This document shows positions 56,360-64,000 of a stretch of 64,000 nt of DNA, piece after piece. The stretch lies in the NCBI RefSeq assembly GCF_030697375.1, contig NZ_JAUYQD010000009.1, positions 98,756 through 162,755 on the forward strand, written 5' to 3'. The notes beneath the pieces were generated by a model. That model saw only the letters and a list, made by a program, of their open reading frames with translations, did no database searches and was not told where the DNA came from. Position 1 is the stretch's first letter; the number at the start of each line of letters is the position of its first letter. The position numbers and the translations under genes are program-made. Source of the DNA: Rhodoferax sp. (GTDB lineage Bacteria > Pseudomonadota > Gammaproteobacteria > Burkholderiales > Burkholderiaceae_C).

Positions 56360-57884
56360 CACCCTTGGGTTTAAAGACGCCGCAACCGATCAGGGTGTCC
56401 TCGGCCAGGGGCAGGATGTAGGAGGTTTTTGCCTCCACCACATCGTTGACCGGGTTGACCACCTCGTAGTCGATCCAGCCCCCGCCGCGCTCGGCGGCGG
56501 CGAAGCCTTCGCGCACCACATGGTCGCCGTCCAGCCCGCGAATGTCGTGCACCCGCTTGCCCACACTGGCCGGGGTGGAGCCAAACACCTGGTACACCCC
56601 CCGTCGGTCGAACACAAAGACATACAGGTCGCGGTCCCGAAAACCGCCGTGCGGGTCATGGAAGCGGGCGGCGGCGGCGGCCATGCCCACTTGTTTGATC
56701 AGCGCAATGCCGCGCTGCACCAGGGCATAGGCCTCGTCGGCGGTGCCGCGGCGCAGCTTGATGGCCGCTACGGCCTCGCTCAGGTGGGAGGCCCGGTCGC
56801 GCAGGCCCACCGTGGCTTGCAGGGCCTGGTCCACCATGGCGCCGTTGCGCTGGGTGATGTTGTCCAGGCCCTTGACCGCCTGCGCGATCTCGGACAGGGC
56901 CGTACTCTGCTCCGTGCTGGCCTCGGTGATGCCGCTCAGGCCCGCAGCCACCTCGTGGATGCCTTTGACCACGGTGCGCAAATTGCCGGTGACGGCTTCG
57001 ATGCGGGTCACCCCCACGCCCACCTGCTCGCCCGAGCGCGCAATCAGGGCCCGGATTTCGCGCGCCGACGTGGCGCTGCGCTGGGCCAGCGTGCGCACCT
57101 CGCTGGCCACCACCGCAAAACCGCGCCCGGACTCCCCGGCCCGCGCGGCTTCCACCGCCGCGTTGAGCGCCAGGATATTGGTCTGAAAGGCAATGCCGTC
57201 GATCACACCGATGATCTCGCCCATGCGCCGCGAACCCTCTTGAATTTCGCCCATGGAGCGCACGGCCACGTCCATGGCCTGCTCCCCCGCCTCGGCCTCG
57301 CCGCGCACGCGCCGCGTGAGGGCGTCCACGTCTTTGGAGCGCCGCGCCGTGGTTTGCACCGACTCACTCAGGCCCAGAATGCTGGCGCTGGTTTGCTCCA
57401 GACTGGCGGCCTGGGCCTCGGTGCGTTGCGACAGGTCGTGCATGCCCGCGCTCAAGGACTCCCCCGCCAGCGCCACATGCACCGCCTGGTTGCGGATGGT
57501 GCCCACCAGCCCGGAAAAATTTTCACCCATGGATTCGAGGTTGCTGCCCACCTGCGCCAGCTCGTCACGCCCAGGCACCACCACCGCCTGCGACAAGTCA
57601 CCCCGCGCGTTGTTGCGGGCAATGCGCACCAAGGCGTCCACCGCCTCGGAGAAACCCAGGTAAAAAGCGGCAAACAGGTACAGCACCGCAGCCAGCCCAC
57701 ACAGGCCCAAAACCACGGCCCAGCCCACGCCCTGGTTACGCTCCAGGGCCTGCCACACGGCCTGCACCCCCATGACCAGAAGCGGCACCAGCACCAGCGA
57801 GAACACCAGCACCAGCCGGGTGCGAACCCCCAAGCCTTGCAGAAGCAGCATGCCGGGACGAAGAAACGCGTTAAAGGCTGACAT
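56337..57884 (-). CDS. Methyl-accepting chemotaxis protein with C-terminal Cache-like domain
   Basis: This 515-residue chemoreceptor has two membrane helices (about 22-44 and 53-78) that leave almost no periplasmic domain. A HAMP-like region and a coiled-coil signalling domain follow, whose hairpin tip [19 protein letters not shown] lies near 233-260. After the signalling domain a second globular domain (about 395-510, [36 protein letters not shown]) resembles a single Cache domain, which is normally periplasmic. The last residues are encoded by repeat copy E. The ligand is unknown. Confidence 0.88.
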   Translation of the reverse strand: MSAFNAFLRPGMLLLQGLGVRTRLVLVFSLVLVPLLVMGVQAVWQALERNQGVGWAVVLGLCGLAAVLYLFAAFYLGFSEAVDALVRIARNNARGDLSQAVVVPGRDELAQVGSNLESMGENFSGLVGTIRNQAVHVALAGESLSAGMHDLSQRTEAQAASLEQTSASILGLSESVQTTARRSKDVDALTRRVRGEAEAGEQAMDVAVRSMGEIQEGSRRMGEIIGVIDGIAFQTNILALNAAVEAARAGESGRGFAVVASEVRTLAQRSATSAREIRALIARSGEQVGVGVTRIEAVTGNLRTVVKGIHEVAAGLSGITEASTEQSTALSEIAQAVKGLDNITQRNGAMVDQALQATVGLRDRASHLSEAVAAIKLRRGTADEAYALVQRGIALIKQVGMAAAAARFHDPHGGFRDRDLYVFVFDRRGVYQVFGSTPASVGKRVHDIRGLDGDHVVREGFAAAERGGGWIDYEVVNPVNDVVEAKTSYILPLAEDTLIGCGVFKPKGGFKLQPL

Positions 57885-58139
57885 AAAACCCTTTCACCTG
57901 CAAACACCTGCCTGCAAAACCCTACTGCCCGATGCTATGCCCGGGGTTCTGCTCTTTACATCGGGTTTACCCGCATTCCTTCACAACAGTTCAGCAAACT
58001 GAAAGTCCGGGCAGGAAACCAAGCAGCGAGCACGCAATAGCAACACCGGGTTCCTGATCTTTGCCGCCCAGGCGGGTGAGCAAGGGCTTCGCCGCCCTCT
58101 GCCCGTCGCCGTTCATCCCTGGGGTAAGCTTGCCCGCTT

Positions 58140-58153
58140 GTGCCAAATGGCAC
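58140..58153. promoter_or_regulatory. Inverted repeat upstream of hsdM
   Basis: GTGCCA, two A residues, then TGGCAC form a 14-bp inverted repeat 20 bp before the hsdM ATG. It could be an operator. The rest of the 57885-58173 gap shows no gene or obvious promoter to me. Confidence 0.3.
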
Positions 58154-58173
58154 CAAGACGCGAAAAAACCTTC

Positions 58174-60672
58174 ATGGCGATCAAGAAATCCGACCTCTAT
58201 TCCTCCCTCTGGGCATCCTGCGACGAGCTGCGGGGTGGCATGGACGCCAGCCAGTACAAAGACTATGTGTTGTTCCTGCTGTTCATCAAATACATCAGCG
58301 ACAAATACAGCAATACCGACGACTTTGCCCCACAAATCATCATTCCGCCAGGGGCCAGCTTCACGGACATGATTGCCCTCAAAGGCAAGAGCGACATTGG
58401 CGACAAGATCAACTTCCAGATCATCCAGCCACTGATTAACGCCAATGACAAGCTCGCCCGCAGCGACTTCCCCAACTTCAACGACCCCGAAAAACTGGGT
58501 GAAGGCCCGGCCTTGGTGGAGCGCCTGAGCAACCTGATCGGTATCTTCCAGAACCCGGTGCTCGACTTCTCGCAAAACCGCGCCGAGCATGACGACATTC
58601 TGGGCGATGCCTACGAGTTTTTGATGCGCCACTTCGCCTCTGAGAGCGGCAAGAGCAAGGGCCAGTTTTACACCCCAAGCGAGGTCAGCCGCATCATCGC
58701 CAAGGTGATCGGCATTGCGCCAAGCAACACCGTGGCCTCCACCACCGCCTACGACCCCACCTGTGGCTCCGGCTCGCTATTGCTTAAAGTAGCTGCCGAG
58801 GCGGGCAAGCACATCACGCTGGAAGGGCAAGAGAAAGACGTGACCACAGCGGGCTTGGCGCGCATGAACATGATCTTGCACGATTTCCCCACCGCCAATG
58901 TGCTCTCAGGCAACACGCTGGACTCGCCCAAGTTCAAAGACGGCGAGCAACTGCGCACCTATGACTATGTGGTGGCCAACCCCCCGTTTTCAGACAAAAG
59001 CTGGAGCACTGGCCTCACCCCAAACAAAGACCCCTACCAGCGCTTCGCATGGGGCGTGCCCCCCACCAAGCAGGGCGACTATGCCTACCTGCTGCACATC
59101 ATTCGCAGCATGAAAAGCGGCAGCGGCAAAGCTGCCTGCATCTTGCCCCACGGCGTGCTGTTTCGCGGCAATGCCGAGGCGGTGATTCGTGAGAAACTGG
59201 TGCGTTCGGGCATCCTCAAAGGCATCATCGGCCTGCCTGCCAACCTGTTTTATGGCACCGGCATTCCGGCCTGCATCCTGGTACTGGACAAAGAAAACGC
59301 CAACGCCCGTGCGGGCATCTTCATGGTGGATGCGTCCAAAGCCTTCATCAAAGACGGCAACAAAAACCGCCTGCGCGAGCAAGACATCCACAAAATTGTG
59401 GACACCTTCACCCGCTTGGACAGCAGTAACCCCAAATACGCCCGCATGGTGCCGGTGAGCGAAATTGCCGACCCCAAGAACGACTACAACCTCAACCTGC
59501 CGCGCTACATCGACAGCACCGCGCCCGAAGACCTGCAAGACATAGACGGCCACCTGCGCGGCGGCATCCCCACCCGCGACCTGGACGCGCCCGACAACGC
59601 CCTGGCCGCCTACTGGCAGGTGCTGCCCGGCGTGCGCGCCACCTTGTTCGCAAGCGCTGGCCGCCCCGGCTATGCCAACCTTGCGCTGCCGCTGCCCGAG
59701 GTCAAGCCCGCCATCTTCGGCCATGCCGAATTCACAGCTTTCAACCAGGCCGCCACCCAGCTCTTTGCCCAGTGGCGCACTGCCGCCACGCTCAAGCTCA
59801 CCGCATTTGGCAAAGACGGCCACCCCAAAGCGCTGATCGAGGCCACGGCCGAGGCACTGCTCACCACCTTCAAGCCTGCCAAACTGCTCGACGCCTACGA
59901 CATCTACCAGCACCTGATGGACTACTGGGTAGCCACTCTGCAAGACGACACCTACCTGATCGCCTCAGACGGCTGGGTGCAAGGCGCGCAGCCGCGCGAA
60001 GTGAAACAGGTCAAAGACAAAAACAACAAACTCGTCTGGCCCGAGCCGCACGACTACCTCAAAGGCAAACGCCGCTTCAAGTCCGACCTGGTGCCCGCCA
60101 GCATTTTGGTCACCAAATACTTCGCCCCCGAGCGCGCCGCCATGGATGCGCTGGACAACCGGCTGGCCACGCTGGAGCAGCAACTGGACGAATTGCTGGA
60201 AGAACACAGCGGTGAAGACGGCCTGCTGGCCGAGGTGATAGAGGGCGAAGGCGACAAACAGAAGATCAGCGCCAAAGCCGTCAAGGCGCGGCTCAAAGAG
60301 ATCGCCAAAGACCCAGACTACGCCGACGAGCGCAAAGTGCTAACCGCCTATGCCGCCGTGCTGGACCAGCAAGCCGCCACCAAGACCCAGCTCAAAGCCG
60401 CACAAGAGGCGCTGGACGCAAAAATCGATGCCAAATATCCCACCCTGACCGAGGCCGCGATCAAAACCCTGGTGGTGGACGACAAGTGGATGGCCCACTT
60501 GTCTGGCGCCGTGCAGGGCGAGCTGGACCGTGTGTCGCAAACCCTCACCGGCCGCATCCGCGAACTGGCCGAACGCTACGCCACCCCGTTGCCTCAACTC
60601 ACCGACGAAGTGGCCACACTCGCGGCCCGGGTAGACGAGCACCTGAAACGCATGGGGGCTACATGGAACTGA
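58174..60672 (+). CDS. hsdM: Type I restriction-modification DNA methyltransferase subunit HsdM
   Basis: This 832-residue N6-adenine methyltransferase forms the M subunit of a type I system. An HsdM N-terminal helical domain (about 8-150) precedes the catalytic domain. DPTCGSG (194-200) is the SAM-binding motif I and NPPF (269-272) the catalytic motif IV. After about 500 the chain carries an extra 330 residues, including a Leu/Glu-rich coiled-coil segment near 665-760, longer than classical HsdM (about 530). Start ATG 58174. The expected partner hsdS lies 2.2 kb downstream, separated by two accessory genes. Confidence 0.93.
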   Translation: MAIKKSDLYSSLWASCDELRGGMDASQYKDYVLFLLFIKYISDKYSNTDDFAPQIIIPPGASFTDMIALKGKSDIGDKINFQIIQPLINANDKLARSDFPNFNDPEKLGEGPALVERLSNLIGIFQNPVLDFSQNRAEHDDILGDAYEFLMRHFASESGKSKGQFYTPSEVSRIIAKVIGIAPSNTVASTTAYDPTCGSGSLLLKVAAEAGKHITLEGQEKDVTTAGLARMNMILHDFPTANVLSGNTLDSPKFKDGEQLRTYDYVVANPPFSDKSWSTGLTPNKDPYQRFAWGVPPTKQGDYAYLLHIIRSMKSGSGKAACILPHGVLFRGNAEAVIREKLVRSGILKGIIGLPANLFYGTGIPACILVLDKENANARAGIFMVDASKAFIKDGNKNRLREQDIHKIVDTFTRLDSSNPKYARMVPVSEIADPKNDYNLNLPRYIDSTAPEDLQDIDGHLRGGIPTRDLDAPDNALAAYWQVLPGVRATLFASAGRPGYANLALPLPEVKPAIFGHAEFTAFNQAATQLFAQWRTAATLKLTAFGKDGHPKALIEATAEALLTTFKPAKLLDAYDIYQHLMDYWVATLQDDTYLIASDGWVQGAQPREVKQVKDKNNKLVWPEPHDYLKGKRRFKSDLVPASILVTKYFAPERAAMDALDNRLATLEQQLDELLEEHSGEDGLLAEVIEGEGDKQKISAKAVKARLKEIAKDPDYADERKVLTAYAAVLDQQAATKTQLKAAQEALDAKIDAKYPTLTEAAIKTLVVDDKWMAHLSGAVQGELDRVSQTLTGRIRELAERYATPLPQLTDEVATLAARVDEHLKRMGATWN

Positions 60673-60688
60673 GCTGGGGTGAGACTGG

Positions 60689-60746
60689 GTTTGCTATGAC
60701 TTTAGTAGCTGCTTGCGCACGTTCGACGAGGGCTAGAGGCCGATTT
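60689..60746 (+). repeat. 58-bp interspersed repeat, copy F
   Basis: This reads GTTTGCTATG, ACTTTAGTAGCTGCTTGCGC, ACGTTCGACG, AGGGCTAGAG and GCCGATTT. It begins 16 nt after the hsdM stop and 23 bp before the DUF1016 gene. It is the same orientation as, and a close match to, copies G and H. Confidence 0.85.
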
Positions 60747-60769
60747 AACTCCAGAAATAGGGGTAGTAA

Positions 60770-61807
60770 ATGGAACTAACCACCGACAAGGGTTATCTTG
60801 ACCTGCTCCAACAAATATCCGACACCTACACCCAAGGCCGCCTGCAAGCGGTGCAGGCGGTCAACAGCCACATCACACAAACCTACTGGCAGGTGGGGCG
60901 GCAGATTGTGGAGTTTGAGCAAGGCGGCAAAGCCCGGGCCGAGTACGGCAAGGCACTCATCAGCACGCTGGCCGCAGACCTCACCCTGCGCCACGGCAAG
61001 GGGTTTAGCCGCAGCAACTTGACCCGCTTCCGCCAGCTTTACCTGGCCTGGCCAATAAGTGCGACGCTGTCGCACCAATTGGGCTGGTCGGTGATGGTGG
61101 AGCTGCTGAAAATTGACGACCCCCTGGAACGCAACTTCTACGAGCAGCAAACCCTGCGCGAACGCTGGTCGGTGCGTGAGTTGATCCGGCAGAAAGACAG
61201 CGCCCTGTTCCTGCGCCTGGCCGCCAGCAAAGACAAAGCGGGTGTTCTGCAACTCGCCGCCCAGGGCCAACTGATAGAGCAGCCTGCCGACTTGCTGCGC
61301 GAGCCCTATGTGTTCGAGTTTCTGAAAATCCCCGAGCCCTACCTAGTGTCGGAAACGCAGTTGGAGACCCTGCTGTGCAACCACCTGCAGCAGTTTTTGC
61401 TGGAGCTGGGCAAGGGCTTTACCTTTGTAGGGCGGCAATACCGCGTCACCCTGAACAACACCCACTACAAGGTGGATCTGGTTTTCTACCACCGCATCCT
61501 GCGCTGCTTTGTGCTGATTGACCTCAAGATTACCGATGTGCAGCACCACGACATCGGCCAGATGAACATGTACCTGGGCTACTTTGCCGCAGAAGAAAAC
61601 ACCGAGGGCGACAACCCGCCCATTGGCATCATCCTGAGCCGCAACAAGGACGAGCTGCTGGTGGAATACGCCACCTACCAAATGAACAGCCAGCTCTTTG
61701 TGCAGAAATACCAGCTCTACCTGCCCAACACCGAAGAACTGCGCCGCGAGCTGGAGCTGACCCTGCGCGAAGCCGGAGCTGGTGCCGGCGATGAGGATTT
61801 GCTATGA
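60770..61807 (+). CDS. DUF1016/YhcG-family PD-(D/E)xK nuclease
   Basis: This 345-residue protein has an N-terminal DUF1016 helical domain (about 8-165, with YWQVGRQIVEFEQGG and SRSNLTRFRQLY). A C-terminal restriction-like nuclease domain (about 175-340) follows, in which Asp236 (KVDLVFYH) and Asp251-Leu-Lys253 (VLIDLKI) form the PD-(D/E)xK core. YhcG proteins commonly sit in type I restriction loci and defence islands. Their precise role is not settled. AGGGG precedes the ATG. The final codons and TGA lie in repeat copy G. Confidence 0.88.
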   Translation: MELTTDKGYLDLLQQISDTYTQGRLQAVQAVNSHITQTYWQVGRQIVEFEQGGKARAEYGKALISTLAADLTLRHGKGFSRSNLTRFRQLYLAWPISATLSHQLGWSVMVELLKIDDPLERNFYEQQTLRERWSVRELIRQKDSALFLRLAASKDKAGVLQLAAQGQLIEQPADLLREPYVFEFLKIPEPYLVSETQLETLLCNHLQQFLLELGKGFTFVGRQYRVTLNNTHYKVDLVFYHRILRCFVLIDLKITDVQHHDIGQMNMYLGYFAAEENTEGDNPPIGIILSRNKDELLVEYATYQMNSQLFVQKYQLYLPNTEELRRELELTLREAGAGAGDEDLL

Positions 61808-61854
61808 ATTTAGTAGCTTCTTGCGCACGGTCTACGGGGGCTAGATGCCGATTT
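61797..61854 (+). repeat. 58-bp interspersed repeat, copy G
   Basis: This reads ATTTGCTATG, AATTTAGTAGCTTCTTGCGC, ACGGTCTACG, GGGGCTAGAT and GCCGATTT. The TTGCTATGA at its start provides the last two codons and the stop of the DUF1016 gene. Confidence 0.85.
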
Positions 61855-61902
61855 GTCGATGTATCAGAAGGCTTCTTACTTATTGGCGTGCCTTCTTTAC
61901 TA

Positions 61903-61916
61903 TGGCGAATTCGCCA
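61903..61916. promoter_or_regulatory. Perfect 14-bp palindrome before the KilA-N gene
   Basis: TGGCGAATTCGCCA is a perfect palindrome lying 11 bp upstream of the ATG of a gene for a putative DNA-binding protein. An additional inverted repeat (AGAAGGC against GCCTTCT) is at about 61866-61895. Self-repression through this site is a reasonable guess. Confidence 0.45.
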
Positions 61917-61927
61917 CAATTAAAGCC

Positions 61928-62791
61928 ATGAGCAAAGACAAAAAATCCACCATCAACGTGCAAGGTACGACTATTGCCATCCTGTCGCAGCGGGAGGACG
62001 ATTTCATTTCGCTGACGGACATTGCTCGTCATCGTGACATTGAGCGCACGGACTACATCATTCAAAACTGGCTGCGCAACCGTTCCACCGTTGAATACTT
62101 GGGCCTTTGGGAGCAGCTGAACAACCCCGGTTTTAATTCCATCGAATTCGATGGGTTTAGATTTCAGGCAGGGCTCAACAGCTTTGCGTTGACACCCAAA
62201 CGCTGGATTGAAGCCACGCAGGCCATTGGGTTGATTTCCAAGGCTGGCCGCTATGGCGGCACATTTGCCCACAAAGATATTGCCTTTGAATTTGCCACTT
62301 GGGTGTCGGTTGAATTCAAGCTCTACCTCATCAAAGAATTCCAGCGCCTCAAAGACGACGAAAGCCGCCGCCTCTCGCTCGACTGGAATCTGAGCCGCAG
62401 TCTTTCCAAACTCAACTACCGCATCCATACCGATGCCATCCGGGCGCACCTGATTCCCGCAGCCATCACCCCGGAGCAAGCGCGGTTCACCTACGCCAGC
62501 GAGGCCGATGTGCTCAACATGGCACTGTTTGGCCAGACCGCCAAACAGTGGCGCGATGCCCATCCAGCGCAAAAGGGCAATATGCGCGACGAGGCGGATG
62601 TAACCCAACTGTTGGTGCTAGCCAACCTGGAAAGCCTGAACGCCGAATTCATCCACATGGGACTGGTGCAGGCAGAGCGCTTGCAAAAGCTCAATCAGAA
62701 CGCCATCCGCCAGTTGCAAAGCCTCACGGCCCATCTTGCAACGCGCCCTCTTGGCCTCGGGCTGGACAAAGGGGCATTGGATGAAACCTGA
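61928..62791 (+). CDS. KilA-N domain protein
   Basis: This 287-residue protein has an N-terminal KilA-N domain (about 8-140) with DDFISLTDIARHRD, IIQNWLRNRSTVEYLGLWEQ, WIEATQAIGL and GGTFAHKDIAFEFATWVS. The domain occurs in phage and bacterial DNA-binding proteins and is frequent within type I restriction loci. The C-terminal half is helical with no clear domain. The start at 61928 begins MSKDKKST; an ATG at 61859 would give a longer product. Its stop is followed immediately by repeat copy H. Confidence 0.85.
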   Translation: MSKDKKSTINVQGTTIAILSQREDDFISLTDIARHRDIERTDYIIQNWLRNRSTVEYLGLWEQLNNPGFNSIEFDGFRFQAGLNSFALTPKRWIEATQAIGLISKAGRYGGTFAHKDIAFEFATWVSVEFKLYLIKEFQRLKDDESRRLSLDWNLSRSLSKLNYRIHTDAIRAHLIPAAITPEQARFTYASEADVLNMALFGQTAKQWRDAHPAQKGNMRDEADVTQLLVLANLESLNAEFIHMGLVQAERLQKLNQNAIRQLQSLTAHLATRPLGLGLDKGALDET

Positions 62792-62849
62792 GTTTGCTAC
62801 TTATTTCATAGCTGCTTGCGCACGTTTTACGAGGGCTAGAGGCCGATTT
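62792..62849 (+). repeat. 58-bp interspersed repeat, copy H
   Basis: This reads GTTTGCTACT, TATTTCATAGCTGCTTGCGC, ACGTTTTACG, AGGGCTAGAG and GCCGATTT. It begins on the base after the TGA of the KilA-N gene and ends 53 bp before hsdS. It matches copy F at 50 or so of 58 positions by eye. Confidence 0.85.
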
Positions 62850-62902
62850 TGCATAAATTTTGACTGGCAGAGGCTGTTGGGCAGGTCTTTGGCGGGTGCG
62901 GT

Positions 62903-63862
62903 ATGAGCACGGGATTGCGGGCGGGGTACAAGCAGACTGAGGTGGGGGTGATTCCGGAGGATTGGGATGTTAAATCGATGGACTCCCTGACTAACCTCAT
63001 GACGAACGGGTTCGTTGGAATTGCAACCAGCGCATATGTCGATAGCGATGACGGCGTCCTGTACGTGCAAGGATATAACGTTCAGGCAAATGGGTTTAAC
63101 TTTCACGGCATCAAGCGCGTCGCAAAGTCGTTTCACGCACGCCATCAGAAGTCGTGCTTGCGCGAAGGGGACTTACTCACGATTCAAACCGGTGACATTG
63201 GTGTAACTACCATGGTGCCGCCAGAACTCGTTGGGGCCAACTGCCACGCATTGGTTATTTCAAGATTCGTAAAGAGCCAGTCTGACCCTAGCTTCTACTG
63301 TCGGTATCTCAATTCTGAGCGAGGCAGGAGCCAGCTTAGGGAAATTGAGACCGGCTCAACGATGAAGCATCTCAACGTTGGAGACATGAAGCAAGTGTTG
63401 CTGCCTGCCCCACCGGTAGAGGAACAACGCGCCATCGCATCAGCGTTGAGTGATGTGGATGCACTGCTGGGCGGGCTGGATAGGCTCATCGCCAAGAAGC
63501 AGGGCCTCAAAGTAGCCGCCATGCAGCAACTCCTCACCGGCCAAACCCGCCTCCCCGGGTTCAGTGGGGCGTGGGAGGTTGTCAAGGCTGGTGACATTGG
63601 ACGGTTCCAGGGCGGTAGCGGATTTCCAGTCCGATTTCAGGGTGCGACGGAAGGTGAATATCCACTCTTCAAAGTGTCGGACATGAATAACGTCGGGAAC
63701 GAGACATTCATGGAGACGGCAAACAACTACATCAGTGAGTCACTACGCAAACAACTTGGGGCTACAGCATTTCCCGCCGGAAGCATTGTGTTTGCCAAAG
63801 TCGGCGCGGCCGTCTTTCTGGAACGTAAGAAAATTCTCAACAAGGCGAGCAGCTTGGATAAC
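62903..63862 (+). pseudogene. hsdS: HsdS specificity subunit, interrupted by an insertion element
   Basis: This gene for the DNA-recognition subunit of the type I system carries TRD1 (about 18-165), a central conserved helix (about 168-220, PPVEEQRAIASALSDVDALL to AAMQQLLTGQTRLPGF), and the first 95 residues of TRD2 (from GDIGRFQGGSGFP to NKASSLDN). At residue about 320 the family pattern stops where GTAAGCGTCCGG begins at 63863. The reading frame continues 27 codons with unrelated residues to a stop at 63946. HsdS normally runs past 400 residues, so this copy lacks most of TRD2 and the second conserved helix, and it is probably inactive or altered. Confidence 0.8.
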
Positions 63863-64000
63863 GTAAGCGTCCGGTCTGCGCCATCTTGCGAGGTTGAAGC
63901 GGATTTGCCACGCTCGTTGTTTTCAACGACGAGGATGGACACATGAAAGACACAGACCGCCAGCGCATTGAGCGCTGCTTGGAAGAATTTGCCGCCTGGC
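63863..64000 (+). mobile_element. Left end of a probable IS66-family element
   Basis: The hsdS pattern ends exactly where GTAAGCGTCCGGTCTGCG begins. IS66-family elements typically have terminal inverted repeats starting GTAA and make 8-bp target duplications. An open frame resembling the IS66 accessory protein TnpA begins 80 bp inside. The element runs past the window edge, so its right end and target duplication (expected TGGATAAC) cannot be seen. Confidence 0.6.
63943..64000 (+). CDS. IS66 accessory transposase protein TnpA-like (partial)
   Basis: Only the first 19 residues are in the window (MKDTDRQRIERCLEEFAAW). The pattern of a charged helix ending in an aromatic-rich Trp position is like the start of IS66 OrfA/TnpA proteins, where the sequence RASG often follows. 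The assignment depends mainly on position just inside a GTAA-type end and is tentative. Confidence 0.4.
   Translation, partial: MKDTDRQRIERCLEEFAAW

Noticed and set aside
58780..58815. Stretch CGCTATTGCTTAAAGTAGCTGC inside hsdM (22 bases, quoted in part: TAAAGTAGCTGC) resembling the start of the 58-bp repeat
   Set aside because: Similarity covers only about 22 bp with an extra base, and it encodes the conserved HsdM segment SLLLKVAAEA, so it is best explained by chance.
60689..62849. Direct repeats F, G and H as a CRISPR array
   Set aside because: The spacing is about 1 kb and is filled by full-length genes, copies are not identical, and no cas gene is present.
63727..63942. Minus-strand 71-codon frame across the hsdS/IS boundary
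   Set aside because: It reads through the antisense of hsdS and the IS end. No family pattern is seen, and the boundary itself explains the unusual composition.

Overview
This window is a chromosomal segment of a Gram-negative betaproteobacterium, most likely a Comamonadaceae member close to Rhodoferax. That placement rests on protein sequence character (RNase E, HemX/HemY, ArgH, ThiC), on gene order (yceD-rpmF, a divergent rluC/rne pair, argH-algZ-algR followed by hemC-hemD-hemX-hemY), on high GC content, and on a 58-bp interspersed repeat. It is inference from sequence, not a database match. I see no rRNA or tRNA gene.

Layout. 1-5.6 kb holds housekeeping genes: rpmF and yceD leftward, maf and a tetrapyrrole-type methyltransferase rightward, then a leftward operon rluC, HAD phosphatase, Rieske protein, S49 peptidase. 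5.6-9.2 kb holds rne with a roughly 500-nt structured leader, ending in a double terminator. 9.2-20.6 kb holds the haem operon hemC-hemD-hemX-hemY plus a GGDEF gene, ppc, an AlgZ/AlgR-like two-component pair and argH. 20.6-24.7 kb holds a rhomboid protein, a membrane/TPR-like protein, a small anchored protein and a DUF1697 protein. 24.7-38.3 kb is a complete alpha-galactoside utilisation locus: LacI regulator, two operator-like sites, ABC sugar importer, GH4 and GH36 alpha-galactosidases, galE, galT, galK and an aldo/keto reductase. Imported melibiose- or raffinose-type sugars would be hydrolysed inside the cell and the galactose sent through the Leloir pathway.

38.3-50.4 kb is mixed: a J-domain protein, two secreted proteins, dadA, a CorA-like transporter, thiC under a TPP riboswitch, a secreted cupin, a LysR regulator, a MAPEG protein and a large GGDEF-EAL protein. 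50.5-56.2 kb is a tightly overlapping lactate-oxidation operon (lutA, lutC, lutB, FAD/Fe-S D-lactate dehydrogenase), followed by a chemoreceptor whose ligand-binding-like domain is C-terminal and cytoplasmic. 58.2-64 kb is a defence island: type I methyltransferase hsdM, a DUF1016/YhcG nuclease, a KilA-N protein, and hsdS cut by what looks like the left end of an IS66-family element that runs off the window.

The most notable signal is a 58-bp degenerate repeat present eight times. One copy is in the rne leader, one is in frame inside hemD, three sit where a gene ends and carry its stop codon and last residues, one supplies the stop of the DUF1016 gene, one begins directly after the KilA-N stop, and one follows hsdM. 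In the defence island, three same-direction copies separate hsdM, the DUF1016 gene, the KilA-N gene and hsdS, so each accessory gene looks like a repeat-bounded cassette.
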